Notes: generated from the sequence alone by a model not told the origin. Counted from the first letter of the stretch, positions 48,161 through 57,520 are shown. The stretch is DNA of 64,000 bases from AP-15 sp963700195 (GCA_963700195.1 CAVOWQ010000015.1:1-64000); one strand, 5' to 3'. Numbers and translations are program-made.

Positions 48161-49120
48161 CTAAACTTGCTGGATGGCGGAGAGCAGCCATTGGCCGCCG
48201 CGGCGGCGGACAAAGGTCCACATCTCCTCGGCCTCGACCGGGTTGCGCGGGTCGCCGCCGGCCAGCCAGTCCGGGTCGCCCGGCGAACGCCCGACCCGGA
48301 CAAGGTAGTCGACCGCCCGCCATTTGAGATAGGCGGTGGCGTATTGCAGGTCGCCCTCTTCCCAGCTCTCGGCCAAGTCGCCCTTGAGGAGCTCGACATC
48401 GGAGACGATGTTGCGCACCCCTTGGCTGGCGTTGCGGGTCAGCTCCTCGGAGAAATAGCTGAGCATTTCCGGCGTCATCAGCGGCCGCAACCGCCCCAGC
48501 TCGCCCATGCTCCACGCCTCCTGCACCGCGGCGTGGATCGCCTGGAAGGCCTGCAAATCGGCATCGGAGAGGTTGATGTCGCGCCCGCGCCCGCTGCCCG
48601 CCGGGGCGGCAGCAGCGCCCGCCGAGCGCGGCGGCCACCCGAAGCCGCCGCCGCGCCCGCCGGTGGCGTAGCCCCGCCTGCGGAACAGCTGGACCGCGAA
48701 ATAAATCAACCCCCCGATGATCAAGAGCTGCAACAGCATGCCGAGCATCGAGGCCCCGGACCCGCCGCCCTCGCCCGCCGCCCAACCGCTGTGCCCGAAC
48801 AGCCAGGAACCGATGAACCCACCGGCCAGCCCCGTCAAGAACGGGTGGCGCTGAAAGAAACTGCCGCCGCCAAAGGCAGGGGCGGGTGCGGCAGGGGCGA
48901 AGCCGGGCGGCCGCGACGGCTGGGGCAGCGGGGTGACGCTGCGGCTCAACGGCTGCGCGCCATTGTTCTCGAAGGTGCGCGATCCGCGGCTCCCCATGCT
49001 CGAAGAGCGGCCGCCCGCGGAGCTGCCGGCGCGCGCCTCGGCGATGGCCGGAGCCAATGCGAGGGTCGCAGCGACAAAGATCGCCAGCAGGATGCGCCAG
49101 TTCAGCATCCGGTTCGACAT
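48161..49120 (-). CDS. Tim44-like domain membrane protein
   Basis: 319 residues from ATG 49120. Signal/anchor helix (WRILLAIFVAATLALAPAIA), a glycine/serine/proline-rich linker, a second hydrophobic pair (FLTGLAGGFIGSWLFGHSGW and LLQLLIIGGLIYFAVQL), then a C-terminal Tim44-like domain (LSDADLQAFQAIHAAVQEAW and YATAYLKWRAVDYLVRVG). Widespread in Alphaproteobacteria next to Hsp20/DUF1150 genes; role unknown. The gene's 3' end is duplicated at 40766-40850, which marks it as the probable integration site of the restriction island. Confidence 0.9.
   Translation of the reverse strand: MSNRMLNWRILLAIFVAATLALAPAIAEARAGSSAGGRSSSMGSRGSRTFENNGAQPLSRSVTPLPQPSRPPGFAPAAPAPAFGGGSFFQRHPFLTGLAGGFIGSWLFGHSGWAAGEGGGSGASMLGMLLQLLIIGGLIYFAVQLFRRRGYATGGRGGGFGWPPRSAGAAAAPAGSGRGRDINLSDADLQAFQAIHAAVQEAWSMGELGRLRPLMTPEMLSYFSEELTRNASQGVRNIVSDVELLKGDLAESWEEGDLQYATAYLKWRAVDYLVRVGRSPGDPDWLAGGDPRNPVEAEEMWTFVRRRGGQWLLSAIQQV
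48168..48252 (+). repeat. Direct repeat R: 3' end of the Tim44 gene
   Basis: The chromosomal partner of the repeat at 40766-40850 (83/85 identical, same orientation). It covers the last 28 or so codons of the Tim44-like gene except the final two. The gene here is intact, as expected for integration that restores the target's 3' end on one side. Confidence 0.85.
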
Positions 49121-49409
49121 GGCACGCTCGTCCAAAAGCTCGCGAGGGCAACCAGGATACCTCCGATATGGGCACGCGCCCATGCCGGCGGAAGCATCGC
49201 TCGCCGTGGCGAAATGATTTTCGGGCGAGGGCGCGCCCCCGCGGCCGCGGGCGAGGCGGGTGAGACGGCCGGCTTGCTTGCCGGCTTGCTTGCCCACTTG
49301 CTTGACTGTCGGGTTCGCTGGTCCCAGATATTCTGCCAGGTGCATGATGGGTGACGGGTGCCGAACGGGCCCGCCGCCCACACTCGCTCGGTGCAGAGGA
49401 GAAAGATGC

Positions 49410-49859
49410 ATGTCGCGGCTGTCGCTGTTCAACTCGCCGCTGCTTTTGGGGTTCGACCATTTCGAGCGGGCGCTCGACCGGGTCAGCAAGGTATCGGCAG
49501 ACGGGTACCCGCCCTACAATGTCGAGCAGCTCAGCGAGAACGCGTTGCGGATCACCCTCGCCGTCGCCGGCTTCCAAATGAGCGACCTCAGCATCACGGT
49601 CGAGGACAACCAGCTGGTGGTGCGCGGCAGGCAAACCGACGACGCGCAGCGTGTCTACTTGCACCGCGGCATCGCGGCGCGCCAGTTCCAGCGGTCGTTT
49701 GTGCTAGCTGAAGGCATCGAGGTCAGCGGTGCGTTGCTCGACAATGGGCTGCTGCATATCGATCTGGTGCGTCCCGAGGCCGAGAGCAGGGTGCGCAACG
49801 TCGAGATAAAGAGCGGCTCGACCGCCGCCAGGCGCGCGCCGGTCGGCTCGGGCTCGTGA
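49410..49859 (+). CDS. Hsp20/IbpA-type small heat-shock protein
   Basis: 149 residues from ATG 49410 (GAGGAG upstream). Alpha-crystallin domain with YPPYNVEQLSENALRITLAV, AGFQMSDLSITVEDNQLVV and GIAARQFQRSFVLAEGIEV, ending with a flexible basic tail. ATP-independent holdase for misfolded proteins. It pairs with DUF1150 downstream, a standard alphaproteobacterial association. Confidence 0.92.
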   Translation: MSRLSLFNSPLLLGFDHFERALDRVSKVSADGYPPYNVEQLSENALRITLAVAGFQMSDLSITVEDNQLVVRGRQTDDAQRVYLHRGIAARQFQRSFVLAEGIEVSGALLDNGLLHIDLVRPEAESRVRNVEIKSGSTAARRAPVGSGS

Positions 49860-49899
49860 GACGGGTTGGTGCTGCCGCGATCCGAGAAAGGGTTATGAG

Positions 49900-50115
49900 A
49901 TGAAGGAATTGGAACGTATCCGGCACATGTCGTCGCGTGAGCTCGCACTCTTCGGAATGCAAGACCTCGCCTATGTAAAGCCGGTTCTCGTCGACGGCGT
50001 CGCCGCCTTTGCGGTGCACGCCGCGGACGGCACGCAAGTCACCGTGCTGCCCGACCGCGAGATCGCCCTGGCGACGGTCCGCCAGCACGACCTCGAGCCA
50101 TTGAGCGTTCACTGA
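49900..50115 (+). CDS. DUF1150 family protein
   Basis: 71 residues. MKELERIRHMSSRELALFGM and DLAYVKPVLVDGVAAFAVHA, then GTQVTVLPDREIALATVRQH are DUF1150 features. Conserved next to hsp20 in Alphaproteobacteria. Function unknown. It ends 43 bases from the convergent ptsN. Confidence 0.9.
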   Translation: MKELERIRHMSSRELALFGMQDLAYVKPVLVDGVAAFAVHAADGTQVTVLPDREIALATVRQHDLEPLSVH

Positions 50116-50157
50116 ACGAGTGCCCATCGTTGGTTTCCCGCGGTTGGGGGCCGTCGG

Positions 50158-50619
50158 CTAGGCGGGATGGGTAGCGGCGTCGGTGAGGAGCGCGAAAAGC
50201 GCGTCGGCATTGTCGGTGCCGCGCAGTTTTTCGCAGACGGTTCGGTCTCGCAATAATCGAGATACGAGCGCCAGCGCCTTTAGATGATCGGCGACGGCGC
50301 CTTCCGGGGCGAGCAGCAGAAAAATCAGATCGACCGGCTGGTCGTCGATTGCTTCGAACGGGATCGGCCGCTCGAGCCGGGCGAAGATGCCGTAGAGCCT
50401 CGTGAGCCCTGGCAGTTTGCCATGCGGGATTCCAACCCCCATCCCGATGCCGGTGCTGCCGAGCCGTTCACGCTCGATCAGCACATCATAGATCGCGCGC
50501 TCATTCACGCCGCTCATTGCCGCAGCGCGTCTGGCAAGCTCTTGCAGCGCATGCCTTTTGTTCGCCGCACGCAATTGGGCGACAACTCCGCGCGGCGTGA
50601 TCAGATCGGCGATATCCAT
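50158..50619 (-). CDS. ptsN: Nitrogen-PTS EIIA protein PtsN
   Basis: 153 residues. EIIA fructose/Ntr fold: LGSTGIGMGVGIPHGKLPGL with the phosphorylated His at residue 66, and PVDLIFLLLAPEGAVADHLK. It receives phosphate from NPr and in its free state controls potassium, PhoR- or KdpD-type kinases and other targets. It lies downstream of hpf and rpoN, the usual rpoN operon order. Confidence 0.94.
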   Translation of the reverse strand: MDIADLITPRGVVAQLRAANKRHALQELARRAAAMSGVNERAIYDVLIERERLGSTGIGMGVGIPHGKLPGLTRLYGIFARLERPIPFEAIDDQPVDLIFLLLAPEGAVADHLKALALVSRLLRDRTVCEKLRGTDNADALFALLTDAATHPA

Positions 50620-50755
50620 CTCCCCCGACCCCGTGAGCGTTCGCTCAGATTTCGCACTCCTGCGCGCATTGGGTCAAGCCGCGCCCGCGCCGGGCAGCGA
50701 ATTTCACCCGGCTGTCCAACCGCTCGGCAGCGCTGATCATTAGCGGCGTATGGAC

Positions 50756-51395
50756 TCAGGAGGCGGTTCGGCGCATCGGTCGGGCCGCGGCCAATTCGGG
50801 GTCGATCCACCCGATATTGCCGTCGCTTCGACGGTACACGAGGTTGAGCTCGCCGTGCGAGCGGTTGCGAAACAGCAGCACCGGCGCCTCGGCGAGATCC
50901 ATGCGCATTGCCGCCTCGCCGACGGTGAGGCTCGGCAACTCGGTGCTCATCTCGGCAATGACCGCGGGTGCGCCGTTGGCGCCGTCCGTTTCGGTTTCTT
51001 CCCCCTCGGCCGCCGCCACCTCGGCCTCTTCCTCTTCGACCGGCGCCAGCACATAATCCATTGCCCGCTCGCTGGCGCCGGCCGGCTCGCGCCCCTTTGC
51101 GTGATGATCGCGCAACCGTCGCTTGTATCGGCGCAGCTGCTTCGCCAACCGCTCGGCCGCCGCGTCGAACGCGAGGTAGGCCTCTGAAGCGGCGGCGCGG
51201 GCGTTGACCACAATGCCCCGGCCGATGTGGATCGAAATTTCGGCCCGGCTCAGATGCGCCTCCTTCGAAACGATGACATGAGCCTCGATCGCCGTCTTGA
51301 AATATTTTTCGAGAATGGAACCGAGAACTCCCATCGACATGGCGCCGCAATGCCTCGCCGATTTCGGTTTGTTTGCCCGTTACACTGAGCTGCAT
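50756..51395 (-). CDS. hpf: Long-form ribosome hibernation-promoting factor HPF (frame broken once)
   Basis: About 213 residues from ATG 51395. The first 22 residues (LSVTGKQTEIGEALRRHVDG) are in one frame; a change near 51330 leads to ILEKYFKTAIEAHVIVSKEA, the N-terminal ribosome-binding domain. A linker and the C-terminal dimerisation domain (LFRNRSHGELNLVYRRSDGN) follow, so this is a long HPF that makes 100S dimers. Located between rpoN and ptsN. Confidence 0.92.
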
Positions 51396-51524
51396 GGCTC
51401 CGATTACCTCTTGCGGGCCGGGCTCGGCTGCCCGATCAGAGACGTGGGAACGCCGCTCTGCCCGATCAAGCGTTGCACCATCCTCCTCCCGTCGTCGAGG
51501 TCGACGGCAAAAACCGCCGCGCCT

Positions 51525-53015
51525 TTACATTTCGAGCAGTTTCTCCCGGCGGCGTTGAACCGAGGAAGGAATCCGCATCGCTTCGCGGTACTTGGCAACC
51601 GTCCGGCGGGCGATGTCCACCCCGTCTTCCCGCAGCAATTCGACGATGCGCTCGTCCGACAGCGTATTGTCGCGCGGTTCCGCTCCGATCAAGCTGCGGA
51701 TACGGTGGCGCACTGCTTCCGCCGAATGGGACCCGTCGCCGCCGGAAGCCGGGATCGATGACGTGAAGAAATATTTAAGCTCATAGAGACCCCGCGGTGT
51801 CGCCATGTATTTGTTGCTGGTGACCCGGCTCACTGTGCTTTCGTGCATGCCGATGGCATCGGCGATGTCGCGCAGAATGAGCGGTCGGAGCGACTGGACC
51901 CCGCGCCGGAAAAAGGCGTCCTGTTGGCGGACGATTTCAGCCGCGACTTTGAGAATTGTGGTCGCTCGCTGGTGCAGCGATTTGACCAGCCAATTCGCCG
52001 CATGCAGCCGCTCGGTCAGGTAATCCTTTTCCTCCTTTTTGCGCGTCGCCCGGCGGATTTCCGCGCAATATTTGCTGTTGACCAGGACACGCGGCAGGGT
52101 CTCGGAATTGAGCTCGAGGATCCAGCCCCCCTCGGGTTGTGCTCGCATCAGGATGTCGGGCACGACCGGCTGGGCGAGCGGCGGGTCGAAAGCCAACCCT
52201 GGCCGCGGATCGAGGGATTTGATCTCGGTGATCATGTCCGCCACGTCGGCGGCATCGACCCCGCACAGCCGGACCAGCCCAACGATGTTGCGGGCGGCGA
52301 GCAGCGGCAGGTTGTCGAGCAAGATCTGCATCGCCGGATCGAGCCGGTCACGGTCGCGCAATTGGAGAGCGAGACATTCCGCCAGATCGCGGGCGAAAAC
52401 TCCCGGAGGGTCGAACTGCTGCAGCCGACCCAAAACGGCTCGGACCCGCTCGATCTCGCAGCCGAGGAGTTGCGCCGCGCCGTCGAGCCCGGCGCGCAGG
52501 TAACCCGTCTCATCGATCAGATCGAGAAGGTGAAGAGCAATGACCCGGTCGCCCGGGTCGTTGAGATCGGTCCCGATCTGCTCCAGCAAGTGCTCGCGCA
52601 ACGTGCGCGGACGGGTTGCCGTCTGATCGACGTCCAGCCGAGCCCCGTCACCCGTCCCGTTGCGGCCGTGCCACGAATAAGACTCGCCGCCGAAATCGAC
52701 CGATCCATCCCCCTCCTCACCCCCTGCGGCATGCCAATGCTCGGCCGCCTCCGGGGTGAAATTGCCCGCCATCGTCTCGGGCAACGGCGCCGCCGGGCCC
52801 TCTGCGTTTGCGGCACCGTTGGCCGGCGCAGGCTGTTCGAGCCGCGGCTCGCGGCGTTCGAGCAACGGGTTCTGCTGGATCTCCGCATCGATGTACTGCG
52901 TCAGCTCGAGGTTGGAAAGCTGCAGCATCTTGATCGCCTGCTGCAGCTGGGGCGTCATAACCAGAGTCTGCGTATGGCGAAGCTCGAGCCGTTGAGAATA
53001 ACCCGTCCTGTTCAC
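51525..53015 (-). CDS. rpoN: RNA polymerase sigma-54 factor RpoN
   Basis: 496 residues, intact. Region I is glutamine/leucine-rich (LVMTPQLQQAIKMLQLSNLE), region II acidic, then the core-binding part and the C-terminal DNA-binding region with HTH (IADAIGMHESTVSRVTSNKY) and the RpoN box ARRTVAKYREAM. Directs transcription from -24/-12 promoters with enhancer-binding proteins. It sits after lptB by about 23 bases. Confidence 0.95.
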   Translation of the reverse strand: MNRTGYSQRLELRHTQTLVMTPQLQQAIKMLQLSNLELTQYIDAEIQQNPLLERREPRLEQPAPANGAANAEGPAAPLPETMAGNFTPEAAEHWHAAGGEEGDGSVDFGGESYSWHGRNGTGDGARLDVDQTATRPRTLREHLLEQIGTDLNDPGDRVIALHLLDLIDETGYLRAGLDGAAQLLGCEIERVRAVLGRLQQFDPPGVFARDLAECLALQLRDRDRLDPAMQILLDNLPLLAARNIVGLVRLCGVDAADVADMITEIKSLDPRPGLAFDPPLAQPVVPDILMRAQPEGGWILELNSETLPRVLVNSKYCAEIRRATRKKEEKDYLTERLHAANWLVKSLHQRATTILKVAAEIVRQQDAFFRRGVQSLRPLILRDIADAIGMHESTVSRVTSNKYMATPRGLYELKYFFTSSIPASGGDGSHSAEAVRHRIRSLIGAEPRDNTLSDERIVELLREDGVDIARRTVAKYREAMRIPSSVQRRREKLLEM

Positions 53016-53038
53016 ATCCCGCTCCGTTCAGGAGCGGC

Positions 53039-53842
53039 TTATAGGCTAAACCTATCTCCCAGGTAAACGCGCCTCACATCCGCGTCGGCGACGATCTCAG
53101 CGGGCGCACCCTCCATCAGCACCCGACCTTCGTGCAGGATATAAGCACGATCGACGATTTCGAGTGTTTCGCGCACGTTGTGGTCGGTGATCAGGACCCC
53201 GATCCCACGGTCCTTCAGATGAGCGACGAGCTCGCGGATGTCGGCGACGGCGATCGGATCGATCCCGGCCAGCGGCTCGTCGAGAAGGATAAAATGCGGC
53301 TGGGTGGCAAGCGCCCGGGCGATTTCGCAGCGCCGCCGCTCGCCACCGGACAGCGCCATCGCCGGCGCCCGCCGCAGATGGGTGATCGAGAACTCAGCGA
53401 GCAAACCATCGAGCATGGACTCACGCAAATCGGCCGCCGGCTCGGCAATTTCGAGAATTGCGCGGATGTTTTGTTCCACAGTGAGGCCGCGAAATATCGA
53501 GGCCTCCTGCGGCAGATACCCGATGCCGAGCCGGGCGCGCCGGTACATCGGAAGATCGGTGATGTCACGGCCGTCGAGGCTGACCGCCCCGGTGTCGGCG
53601 GCGATCAGACCGGTGATGATGTAAAAGCACGTGGTCTTTCCCGCGCCGTTGGGGCCGAGCAGGCCGACGACTTCGCCGCGCTGCACGGAGATGTTGACGT
53701 CGCGCAACACCGGCCGCCGCTTGAAGCTTTTGCCCAGACCCTTTCCGAGGAGACCGCGATTGTCGGCGACCAAACGCGGCCGCCGCGCGGCGGCGGGTGC
53801 CTGCGCGGCCCGTGGTCGGCCCCGTTCACCGCTCCGGTTCAC
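53039..53842 (-). CDS. lptB: LPS export ABC transporter ATPase LptB
   Basis: 267 residues. Walker A GLLGPNGAGKTTCFYI, signature ALSGGERRRCEIARALA, Walker B FILLDEPLAGIDPIAVADI and the switch His in VLITDHNVRETL. Energises the Lpt bridge with LptF/G (not here) to move lipopolysaccharide to the outer membrane. ATG 53842 overlaps the lptA stop by four bases. The first 25 residues are extra-basic compared with E. coli LptB, so an internal start is possible. Confidence 0.95.
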   Translation of the reverse strand: MNRSGERGRPRAAQAPAAARRPRLVADNRGLLGKGLGKSFKRRPVLRDVNISVQRGEVVGLLGPNGAGKTTCFYIITGLIAADTGAVSLDGRDITDLPMYRRARLGIGYLPQEASIFRGLTVEQNIRAILEIAEPAADLRESMLDGLLAEFSITHLRRAPAMALSGGERRRCEIARALATQPHFILLDEPLAGIDPIAVADIRELVAHLKDRGIGVLITDHNVRETLEIVDRAYILHEGRVLMEGAPAEIVADADVRRVYLGDRFSL

Positions 53843-54873
53843 GGTTTTGGCGTACTGCTGCGGGGTGCTCCGCCACGGGGTGTTTCGGCGGGAGCGGCCG
53901 CTTGATCCTGCCGGACGAACAAGCCCTCAACTCGCGTTGGCGCTGCGCCTGGCTTCGCGGGAGCGGCCATCATGCGGCTGATGTTGTTGTTCAGATCCAT
54001 GACGGCGTACTCACCTCTGATCGTGTTGGGGCCGCGCGTGACGGTGACGTTGCCGAGGAGCGTCGCGATCCCGCTATCCGCGTTGTAGACGCCGTAATCG
54101 CCACGGCCGACATCGGTCTCGGTCGAGACGAGGACGTGGCCCTGGGCATCGACGCGGCTGATCTTAGAACTTTCGTCGGTGTCGCCGAGTGGTGTCGCCG
54201 CGTTCCGCGGTTTTGCCTGCGCCGCCGCCGGCGCAGCTTTGTCGGGCTTTCCGGCGGCCGGCGGCGGCTTGTCTTTTGTCATGTGAGCGGTCAGCACATC
54301 GGCGCGGATGACCTTCGTATCGCGTACCGCGACCGCGTCGCCGCGAGCGACGGCGATCTGTTTCTGATCGTACCACTCGAGGCTGTCGCGCGCCGTAACC
54401 ACATCGGTCGCGGTCGTCATCTTCAATGCCTTGCCGGTGACGATGCCGATCTGCTGGTCGACGTCGTAGACCGCCTGATCGCCGACTACGGTCTGCCGCT
54501 CGCCTTTGATCGTGACGTGGCCGTCCGCATCGATGCGGTAGATTTCGGTTTCGCCTCCCGTCCCGTCGTCACCCGTCCCCTTGCCCCCCGTCCCCTTGTC
54601 CCCGCTCCCCTTGGCGGGGCGGTAATGCGCGATCAAGGTATCCGCGTGCACCTCGGTTGTCCCGCGTTTCGCCATTGCGTTTCCGCGGGCGATGTAAAGC
54701 TGCGCATCCTGCTGCCACTCGATGCCGTGATCAGCCGAGACTTCGATCGGCCGATCCTCCGAGACATTTCCCAGGCTCAATCCTTGTGCTTCCGCGCACG
54801 GCGAGCCGGTCAGTCCGGCGACACAGACCAAGCCCACGAAGACGATCGCTTGGACAAGATGATCAGCCCGCAT
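53839..54873 (-). CDS. lptA: Periplasmic LPS-bridge protein LptA
   Basis: 344 residues from ATG 54873. Signal peptide (LVQAIVFVGLVCVAGLTG, cleavage near AEAQG), then OstA/LptA jelly-roll repeats: RPIEVSADHGIEWQQDAQLY and DVVTARDSLEWYDQKQIAVA, ending in TIRGEYAVMDLNNNISRMM. Longer than E. coli LptA because of a low-complexity Lys/Gly/Asp insert (about 54555-54612, KGTGG-type repeats) and an alanine/proline linker. It overlaps lptC by 11 bases. Confidence 0.9.
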   Translation of the reverse strand: MRADHLVQAIVFVGLVCVAGLTGSPCAEAQGLSLGNVSEDRPIEVSADHGIEWQQDAQLYIARGNAMAKRGTTEVHADTLIAHYRPAKGSGDKGTGGKGTGDDGTGGETEIYRIDADGHVTIKGERQTVVGDQAVYDVDQQIGIVTGKALKMTTATDVVTARDSLEWYDQKQIAVARGDAVAVRDTKVIRADVLTAHMTKDKPPPAAGKPDKAAPAAAQAKPRNAATPLGDTDESSKISRVDAQGHVLVSTETDVGRGDYGVYNADSGIATLLGNVTVTRGPNTIRGEYAVMDLNNNISRMMAAPAKPGAAPTRVEGLFVRQDQAAAPAETPRGGAPRSSTPKP

Positions 54874-55798
54874 CGGGCTTGGCCTTGAGGCCCAGGGGAG
54901 CTTTTGCCGACGGCGGCTTGACGTCGCGTTTGGCCAAGTTGTGGGACGGGACGGCAGGATCAGGCTTTGACGCCGTCGTGGGCGCAGGGCCGGCGAGCGG
55001 ATTGGCGGTAACCGGAGCGTCCGCCGCAACAGTCCCGGGCGCCACGGCCGCCGCCTCGAGCGCCGCCGCTGTCTCGGCTACCTCGGCGGGCAGGGCCGGG
55101 GGGCCGGCAGCCGGGTGGGCGCTCGGCCTCGTCCCTTTCAGCAGGAGGTTCGACTTCCCGGTAAAGACGATCGTGCTGCCTCTGTCGACGACACGAAACC
55201 CCTGCGCGGTGATGTCTCCCGAAGGACCATGCCCGGTGACCGGGTCGTTGCCCACAGCGCTGTCGGCGGCGACATCGACATGGGCAGTGTTCGTCACGAA
55301 GCGCGTGCCGTCGTCGCGGACCAGATTGACGTCACCAAACAGATCGAGCAGTTGCGCCTGAGATTGATACATCGCCGTTGCGGCGGTCACCGCCACCAGG
55401 GCGCCGTTGTGCATGGTCATTTCCGCCCGTGGGCGTTCCAACGACATCAGATCGTCTCGGTTGGATGCTTGCCTGCCGATCGCCGATGTTACGACATAGG
55501 GACGGTTTTCGCGGTCCACCCCGGCGTAGCGGGGATTGAGCATTCGCAGTTCGTGCGCCTCGCGCAAGTCGATAACCGAAAACCCGAACCGCACGCTCTC
55601 CAATAGCGGAACGAGCCGCGGCCAAATCGCGACTAACGCCAACAGCGCGACACCGATGATGGGCAACAGGCGCCTCAACAGTGCGACACGACGACTGTGG
55701 CGGTCGGTATGGCGCGGGCGCCAACCCGGCGCGGGCCGGGGCGGCCTCGGCGAGGCGGCCGGCAACGGGTGTCCGGCCTGGCTGTTCAGCGCGCTCAT
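54863..55798 (-). CDS. lptC: LPS export protein LptC
   Basis: 311 residues from ATG 55798. A basic N-terminus precedes one membrane helix (LLPIIGVALLALVAIWPRLV), then a periplasmic LptC domain (LDLFGDVNLVRDDGTRFVTN and GDITAQGFRVVDRGSTIVFT). A proline/alanine-rich tail is extra. It links LptFG to LptA at the inner membrane. It is followed upstream by kdsD, as expected for LPS/Kdo genes. Confidence 0.9.
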   Translation of the reverse strand: MSALNSQAGHPLPAASPRPPRPAPGWRPRHTDRHSRRVALLRRLLPIIGVALLALVAIWPRLVPLLESVRFGFSVIDLREAHELRMLNPRYAGVDRENRPYVVTSAIGRQASNRDDLMSLERPRAEMTMHNGALVAVTAATAMYQSQAQLLDLFGDVNLVRDDGTRFVTNTAHVDVAADSAVGNDPVTGHGPSGDITAQGFRVVDRGSTIVFTGKSNLLLKGTRPSAHPAAGPPALPAEVAETAAALEAAAVAPGTVAADAPVTANPLAGPAPTTASKPDPAVPSHNLAKRDVKPPSAKAPLGLKAKPDAG

Positions 55799-55817
55799 GG
55801 GCACGCCCGGCTCGGTG

Positions 55818-56819
55818 TCATGCGATACCGGCCCGCAGACAATCGTGCATGTGCAGAAAGCCGGCGGGTCGTCCCCCTTCGTCTACGACAAACAGCGAGG
55901 TGATGGCGAACCGGTTCATCACGCCCAACGCGTCAGCCGCCAAAGCCGCCGCCGCAATGGTTCTCGGGTTCTGGTGCATGACCGCTCCCACCGTCTGGCG
56001 AAGGAGCGAATCCCCCATGTGCCGGCGCAGATCACCGTCAGTGATCACGCCGACGAGGCGCCCGTCCGTCCCGCACACGCCGACGCAGCCGAAACTCTTC
56101 GCCGTCATGACCAGGATAGCCTCGGACATCGGTGCGTTTGGCGGCACCAAGGGGACTTCGTCCTCTTGATGCATGATGTCGCGCACGCGCAACAGCCGCC
56201 GCCCGAGCCGGCCACCGGGGTGATAAAGACGGAAATCGGCGGAGGAAAAGCCCTTGCGCTCGAGGAGCGCGAGCGCCAGCGCATCGCCGAGCGCCGCCAT
56301 CATTGTCGTCGAGGTCGTCGGTGCGAGACCCATCGGACAGGCCTCGGCGGCGGCTGGGAGCAACAACACGACATCGGCCGCCGCAGCGAGGGTCGATCGC
56401 GCCCCGCCGGTAATTGCGATGAGCGGAATGTTGCATCGGCGCGAATAGGCGACGATGTCCGCGAATTCCGTCGTTTCACCGGAATTCGACAAGGCGAGAA
56501 CGGCATCCCCGGAGCCGATCATGCCGAGGTCGCCGTGGCTCGCCTCGACGGGGTGGACAAATTGCGCCGGGGTGCCTGTCGATGCGAGCGTCGCCGCGAT
56601 CTTCCGGCCGATATGCCCGCTCTTTCCCAGTCCGGCGACGACGATGCGTCCACGCACGGCGGCGCAAGTGTCGACGGCGGCTTCGAACGCACCGCCGAGC
56701 GCCTCGGCGAGGCTTTCGAGCCCGGAGATCTCGGCACGGATGACGCGCCGGGCGACAGTGAGATCGGAGCTCCCCGTCGCCTCCCGCACGCGCTTCTCGG
56801 CCACCAGGAAATCGCTCAT
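55818..56819 (-). CDS. kdsD: Arabinose-5-phosphate isomerase KdsD (KpsF/GutQ family)
   Basis: 333 residues from ATG 56819 (an upstream in-frame ATG at 56873 adds 18 residues). SIS domain in the first half (VVAGLGKSGHIGRKIAATLA and ALSNSGETTEFADIVAYSRR), then two CBS domains (RDIMHQEDEVPLVPPNAPMS and FAITSLFVVDEGGRPAGFLH). Makes arabinose-5-phosphate, the first step to Kdo for the LPS core. Adjacent to lptCAB. Confidence 0.94.
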   Translation of the reverse strand: MSDFLVAEKRVREATGSSDLTVARRVIRAEISGLESLAEALGGAFEAAVDTCAAVRGRIVVAGLGKSGHIGRKIAATLASTGTPAQFVHPVEASHGDLGMIGSGDAVLALSNSGETTEFADIVAYSRRCNIPLIAITGGARSTLAAAADVVLLLPAAAEACPMGLAPTTSTTMMAALGDALALALLERKGFSSADFRLYHPGGRLGRRLLRVRDIMHQEDEVPLVPPNAPMSEAILVMTAKSFGCVGVCGTDGRLVGVITDGDLRRHMGDSLLRQTVGAVMHQNPRTIAAAALAADALGVMNRFAITSLFVVDEGGRPAGFLHMHDCLRAGIA

Positions 56820-56879
56820 CGCGTCCCGATGACCCGTTCGGTTTGCAAAATCGATACCCCCCTTCCCCGGCACGTGCGG

Positions 56880-57491
56880 CTAATGCGCGAAGATGTCTTG
56901 CTCCGACCAGCCTTCGAGATCAAGCAGAACGCGATGCGGCAGGAAATCAAAGCAGGCGCCGGCCAGCCGCTCGCGTCCCTCGCGCGCCAGCATCGCGTCG
57001 AGTCGGTTGCGCAGCGCGTGCAGGTGGAGCACGTCCGAAGCGGCATAGCGAAGCTGCTCTTCGCTCAGGGTTTCCGCTCCCCAGTCGGAGCTTTGCTGCT
57101 GCTTCGACAAGTCGATGTTCAGGAGGTCCTTGCACAGATCGCGCAACCCGTGCCGGTCGGTGAATGTCCGCGCCAGCCGCGAGGCGATTTTGGTGCAGTA
57201 GATCGGCGTCGCCATGACGCCGAGGTAATGATAGATCATCCCGAGGTCGAAGCGCGCGAAATGGAACAGCTTGGTTACGCCGCGATCGGCCAGCAACTCC
57301 CTCAGCCGCGGCGCCGCGTAGGCCCCGGGCGCGAATTGCACGAGATGCGCGTCCCCATCGCCGGCCGCCAGCTGGACGAGGCACAGCCTGTCGCGATGCG
57401 GATTGAGGCCCATCGCCTCGGTATCGATCGCAACAATCGGTCCGAAGTCGAGCCCTTCGGGCAGATCACCGCAATAAAGTCGATTGGTCAT
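56880..57491 (-). CDS. rnd: Single-domain ribonuclease D
   Basis: 203 residues, a DEDDy 3'-5' exonuclease: VAIDTEAMGLN (Asp23, Glu25), LFHFARFDLGMIYHYL and LRYAASDVLHLHALR (Tyr/Asp of motif III). It lacks the HRDC domains of E. coli RNase D, usual for the alphaproteobacterial form. It likely trims 3' ends of tRNA and other small RNAs. The tRNA-Leu gene lies immediately upstream on the same strand. Confidence 0.92.
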   Translation of the reverse strand: MTNRLYCGDLPEGLDFGPIVAIDTEAMGLNPHRDRLCLVQLAAGDGDAHLVQFAPGAYAAPRLRELLADRGVTKLFHFARFDLGMIYHYLGVMATPIYCTKIASRLARTFTDRHGLRDLCKDLLNIDLSKQQQSSDWGAETLSEEQLRYAASDVLHLHALRNRLDAMLAREGRERLAGACFDFLPHRVLLDLEGWSEQDIFAH

Positions 57492-57520
57492 TCCGGGCAG
57501 CGGCCTGCCGCACCCCGAGG

